A DNA stretch of 64,000 nt from Microtetraspora glauca (lineage in GTDB: Bacteria > Actinomycetota > Actinomycetes > Streptosporangiales > Streptosporangiaceae), in the NCBI GenBank assembly GCA_001570385.1, contig BBYL01000015.1, positions 72,659-136,658 of the forward strand, written 5' to 3'. A program made the position numbers and the translations under genes. Numbering within the stretch: position 1 is the stretch's first letter; every line of letters begins with the position of its first letter. Under the pieces are notes generated by a model. It was given only the letters and a program-made list of their open reading frames with translations, was not told the DNA's origin and searched no databases. Positions 61,335-64,000 of this stretch are shown piece after piece.

Positions 61335-62483
61335 TCAGAACGCGTTCACGCCGGTGAGCGCGCGTCCGATGAGGAGGTGCTGGATCTGCGAGGTCCCCTC
61401 GTAGAGGGTGGTCACCCGGGCGTCGCGCAGGTACTTGCCGACCGGGAACTCGTCGACGTAGCCGTATCCGCCGAAGACCTGAAGCGCGTTGTTGGCCGCG
61501 CGCACCGCCGCCTCGCTGGCGAAGAGCTTGGCGATCGACGCCTCCGTGGTGAACTTCTCGCCCCGGTCGATCAGGTCGGCGACCCGCCAGGCCAGCAGCC
61601 GGGAGGCGTCGAGATCGATCCGGATCTGTGCCAGGAGCTGCTGGACGAGCTGGTACGACGCGATCGGCTTGCCGAACTGCCGGCGTGCCGACGCGTACTC
61701 CACGGCGGCGTCCAGGCACCCCTGGATGATCCCTGTGCAGCCGGCCGCGAGCGACATGCGCCCCTTGTCCAGGGCGGTCATCGCGATCCGGAAGCCCTTG
61801 CCCTCCTCGCCCAGCCGCGCGGAGCCGGGCACCCGCACCTGGTCGAGGACCAGTTCGGCGGTGGCCTGGCCGCGCAGGCCCAGCTTCCCGTGGATCTCGC
61901 GCCGGTCGAGTCCCGCGGCGGAGGTCGGGACGAGGAACGCGGTGACGCCTCTCGGGCCCTCCTCGCCGGTCCTGGCGAACACGATCGCCACCTCGGCCCA
62001 GGTCCCGTTGGTGATGAAGACCTTCTCGCCGCTGATCACCCAGTCATCGCCGTCGCGTACGGCACGCGTGGTCAGCGATCCCGCGTCGGAACCCGTGCCG
62101 GGCTCGGTGAGCGCGAAGCAGCCGAGCGCCTCCCCCGAGCACAGCCGCGGCAGCCACTCCCGGCGCTGCTCCTCGGTGCCGAAGGTGAGGATCGACTTGG
62201 CGACGAGGCCCAGGGACACGGACACGATGCCGCGCACCGACGAGTCGCCTCGGCCGAGCTCCTCGATCATGAGGCAGTAGGTCGTGTGATCGCCGCCGGA
62301 ACCGCCGTACTCCTCGGGGATCGTCAGCCCGAGGAACCCGATCTCGCCGAGCTTGGCGACGATCGCGGTGTCGACCTTCTCGGCGCGGTCCCAGTCCCGG
62401 ACGTGCGGGAGCACTTCCTTGTTGACGAACTCCGCCGCGAGCGCGCGTACCGCCTGCTGCTCCTCCGACAGGGTCAGGTCCAT
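61335..62483 (-). CDS. Acyl-CoA dehydrogenase
   Basis: FAD enzyme of 382 residues that makes a 2,3-double bond in an acyl-CoA. Signatures are CFALTEPGTGSDAGSLTTRA near 121-140, VISGEKVFITNGTWA near 149, GKGFRIAMTALDKGRMSLAA near 226 and QVFGGYGYVDEFPVGKYLRD near 338, with the catalytic Glu in LYEGTSQIQ near 366. It heads a two-gene operon with the FabG-like SDR, divergent from the TetR gene; the palindrome at 62518-62536 lies 35 bp before its start and should control it. Confidence 0.93.
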   Translation of the reverse strand: MDLTLSEEQQAVRALAAEFVNKEVLPHVRDWDRAEKVDTAIVAKLGEIGFLGLTIPEEYGGSGGDHTTYCLMIEELGRGDSSVRGIVSVSLGLVAKSILTFGTEEQRREWLPRLCSGEALGCFALTEPGTGSDAGSLTTRAVRDGDDWVISGEKVFITNGTWAEVAIVFARTGEEGPRGVTAFLVPTSAAGLDRREIHGKLGLRGQATAELVLDQVRVPGSARLGEEGKGFRIAMTALDKGRMSLAAGCTGIIQGCLDAAVEYASARRQFGKPIASYQLVQQLLAQIRIDLDASRLLAWRVADLIDRGEKFTTEASIAKLFASEAAVRAANNALQVFGGYGYVDEFPVGKYLRDARVTTLYEGTSQIQHLLIGRALTGVNAF

Positions 62484-62517
62484 CGGGGTCCTCTCACTCT
62501 GGGTTACAGTAGCGAGG

Positions 62518-62536
62518 AAACTACCACTGTTAGTTT
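62518..62536. promoter_or_regulatory. TetR operator-like palindrome 1
   Basis: AAACTACCACTGTTAGTTT is a near-perfect palindrome in the gap between the acyl-CoA dehydrogenase and the TetR gene. Read on the other strand it begins AAACTAACA, shared with the site at 63252-63268. Confidence 0.7.
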
Positions 62537-62619
62537 GGGTCGTCCAGGGAGGGTGATCCCTGTGGGACCATGGCACCCGGACGCGGAGCCCCGCGCCCGG
62601 AGCGAGAGGGAGACGTGAC

Positions 62620-63252
62620 GTGGGACGGCCGAGCCGCCCGATGCTCAGCCCCGGCATCATCGTGGCCGCGGCCACCGAGCTGATCGACGCCGAGGGACTG
62701 GAGGCGTTGTCCACCCGGCGGCTCGCCGCCGAGTTGGGGGTGAGCGCCCCTTCGCTCTACAACCACTTCCGGAACAAGGACGAGATCCTCGACGCGGTGG
62801 CCGACTCGATCATCGCCAGGGTGGACGTCTCATCGTTCCAGACCCACGACTGGAAGTCCGCGCTGCTGCTCTGGGGGCATTCCTATCATCGCGAGCTGCG
62901 GAAACACCCTCGGATCGTGCCCTACCTGGCGAACGGGCCGGGGCGCAGGCCGGCCGCGCTCGCCATGGCCGACGCCGTGTACGGCGGACTGATCCGGGCC
63001 GGCTGGCCTCCGGCGCGGGCCACCCACGTGGGGGCGCTCATGCGCTATTTCGTCGTCGGGTCGGCGGTGGGATCGTTCGCGATGGGCTTCGCGGGGGACG
63101 AGACCCTCGACGAGACGCGATATCCGCACCTGGGGGACGCCCACCTGCTGCCCGAGCACCAGGAGGCGGTCGACGAAGGGGCCTTCGCCCTCGGCCTCGA
63201 CTCTCTCATCGCCGGACTGGCGATCACCTTCGACACCATCACCCGGCGCTGA
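62620..63252 (+). CDS. TetR-family regulator of the acyl-CoA dehydrogenase operon
   Basis: Regulator of 210 residues. The helix-turn-helix is LSTRRLAAELGVSAPSLYNHFRN near residues 28-50; the C-terminal domain is of the TetR_C type with a Trp/His-rich ligand pocket. The GTG at 62620 follows AGGGAG-type purines. It is divergent from acyl-CoA dehydrogenase, whose upstream palindrome it probably binds in response to an acyl-CoA. A second matching palindrome overlaps its own stop codon. Confidence 0.85.
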   Translation: MGRPSRPMLSPGIIVAAATELIDAEGLEALSTRRLAAELGVSAPSLYNHFRNKDEILDAVADSIIARVDVSSFQTHDWKSALLLWGHSYHRELRKHPRIVPYLANGPGRRPAALAMADAVYGGLIRAGWPPARATHVGALMRYFVVGSAVGSFAMGFAGDETLDETRYPHLGDAHLLPEHQEAVDEGAFALGLDSLIAGLAITFDTITRR

Positions 63253-63268
63253 CTAACACCGATAGTTA
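63252..63268. promoter_or_regulatory. TetR operator-like palindrome 2
   Basis: ACTAACACCGATAGTTA starts at the last base of the TetR stop codon. It shares ACTAACA--G-TAGTT with the site at 62518-62536. Being at the far end of the gene, it could allow looping or control the next transcript. Confidence 0.5.
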
Positions 63269-63309
63269 TAGCGGCGCGGTGCTGGTCATAGAGCGGCACG
63301 GTGCGCCGC

Positions 63310-63852
63310 TCAGGAGACGGCGGGTCCCTCGACCAGTTCCTCGGCGAGCAGGTCCATGAGGAGCCCGTCATGCCAGGTGCCGTCGGGGCCACGCTCGTAG
63401 TTCCGCATGACGCCGACCCGGCGGAAGCCCACCTTCTCGTAGCACCGGATCGCGGCGGCGTTGGCCGCTGCCGGGTCGATGGTCAGCCGGTGGTGGCCGT
63501 GGTCGGCGATCAGATGCCGGGCCAGCGTCCGAACCGCGTCGGTGCCGATGCCGCGGCCGTGCACCGCGGGATCGAGGTAGACGTCGATGCTCGCGTGCCG
63601 ATACTCGGGATCGTCCTCCGCCGCCCACTGGATCTGGCCGACCACGCGTCCGTCGCACACGATCGCGAGGACGGCGGTGTCCGGATCGTTCAGGTCGTCG
63701 GAAACCTCCGCGGCCAGGTCCGCGCCGCCCCGCCACCACCGGTACACCTCGGGAGTGGACCGGATGGTGACGAGCGCCGGAACATCGGCGGCCGTGGCGG
63801 GCCGCAACGCCACGGCCGTGCCGTACAGGGTGGGATGCGGGTCGAGGGACAT
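63310..63852 (-). CDS. GNAT acetyltransferase, AAC(6')-like
   Basis: N-acetyltransferase of 180 residues. It opens VALRPATAADVPALVTIRST, has RHASIDVYLDPAVHGRGIGT (acetyl-CoA loop R-G-x-G), RLTIDPAAANAAAIRCYEKV and GFRRVGVMRNYERGPDGTWH. This is the subgroup that includes aminoglycoside 6'-N-acetyltransferases, but substrate may be any amine. Start at ATG 63852 has no strong ribosome site. Convergent with tetR. Confidence 0.75.
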   Translation of the reverse strand: MSLDPHPTLYGTAVALRPATAADVPALVTIRSTPEVYRWWRGGADLAAEVSDDLNDPDTAVLAIVCDGRVVGQIQWAAEDDPEYRHASIDVYLDPAVHGRGIGTDAVRTLARHLIADHGHHRLTIDPAAANAAAIRCYEKVGFRRVGVMRNYERGPDGTWHDGLLMDLLAEELVEGPAVS

Positions 63853-63937
63853 GCTCGGGGACGCTACCGCGGCGGTCCCGCCGACGGGTGCGAAATCGGG
63901 TTGATCCGGGCGTGGGCGGGGAGGCATCCTCGCGGGC

Positions 63938-64000
63938 ATGACGCAGTCGCCGGAGTTCCCGCCCGAGATCCTCGACTACTACGTGCGAGGGAGAGAGGAC
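63938..64000 (+). CDS. Probable SAM-dependent methyltransferase, 5' end only
   Basis: The first 21 residues of a gene cut by the right edge: MTQSPEFPPEILDYYVRGRE. The pattern PPEIxxYYxxGRE is a frequent start of class I methyltransferases in actinomycetes. Ribosome site is unclear. Confidence 0.45.
   Translation, partial: MTQSPEFPPEILDYYVRGRED

Overview
The window is GC-rich DNA from a filamentous actinomycete. GTG and TTG starts are frequent. Several gene families seen here are typical of actinomycetes: a large ATPase LuxR (LAL) regulator, DUF5685 and DUF5302 proteins, an F420-type Ddn enzyme, divergent glgC/glgM, a class I lysyl-tRNA synthetase, and a B12-riboswitch nrdAB operon. Streptosporangiaceae or a related family is my best guess, but the genus cannot be settled from sequence reading alone. 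Most of the window is ordinary chromosome. I saw no insertion sequence, prophage or CRISPR array.

Layout. 1-3.5 kb: the right end of what looks like an RMM-type bacterial microcompartment locus (tandem-BMC shell protein, APH-fold kinase, SDR, GntR regulator). 3.6-7 kb: IolE-like isomerase, an unknown protein and a stand-alone LigD polymerase-domain protein. 7-13.6 kb (minus): GMC oxidoreductase, an alpha/beta hydrolase with a Cys nucleophile, and a LAL regulator. 13.8-16.7 kb (minus): a translationally coupled nitrile hydratase/thiocyanate hydrolase-type operon with a split beta chain, a cobalt-type alpha/gamma chain, an activator-like small protein and a Ni/Co permease. 17.2-17.6 kb: tRNA cluster Gly-Cys-Gly-Val. 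18-20 kb: glmS. 20.2-22.2 kb: formamidase operon with a decayed amide channel gene. 22.4-23.6 kb: orphan TctC-type lipoprotein. 23.6-27.4 kb: nrdAB behind two NrdR-box-like sites and an adenosylcobalamin riboswitch.

27.5-31 kb: pentapeptide-like membrane protein, lipoprotein and Cys-rich DUF5685 protein. 31.9-34.4 kb: glgC and glgM, divergent, supplying ADP-glucose and maltose-1-phosphate for alpha-glucan synthesis. 34.5-38.6 kb: PgeF-like protein, GT39-type glycosyltransferase, secreted protein. 39.6-42.2 kb: two small secreted repeat proteins with different bodies but closely similar signal peptides, ribosome sites and roughly 230-nt leaders, flanking an adenosine deaminase-family gene. 42.7-42.9 kb: a second Gly/Cys tRNA pair. 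43-48 kb: ACT protein, dusB, Ski2-like helicase and a coiled-coil protein with DNA repeats. 48-51 kb: rhomboid, Ddn-type protein and secreted protease. 51.5-53.8 kb: TetR and MFS drug exporter with two operator-like palindromes. 54-58.6 kb: gnd, a GH43/32-like propeller, sulfotransferase and a membrane protein. 58.7-60.5 kb: class I lysS. 60.5-63.3 kb: SDR and acyl-CoA dehydrogenase under a TetR regulator with matching palindromes on both sides of its gene. Right end: a GNAT and the start of a methyltransferase-like gene.

Themes: several genes have a TANNNT box 6-7 nt before an ATG with no Shine-Dalgarno, which suggests leaderless mRNAs; short DNA tandem repeats are common inside and between genes. 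The most unusual items are the paired secreted repeat proteins with a shared leader and the cobalt-type hydratase/hydrolase operon.
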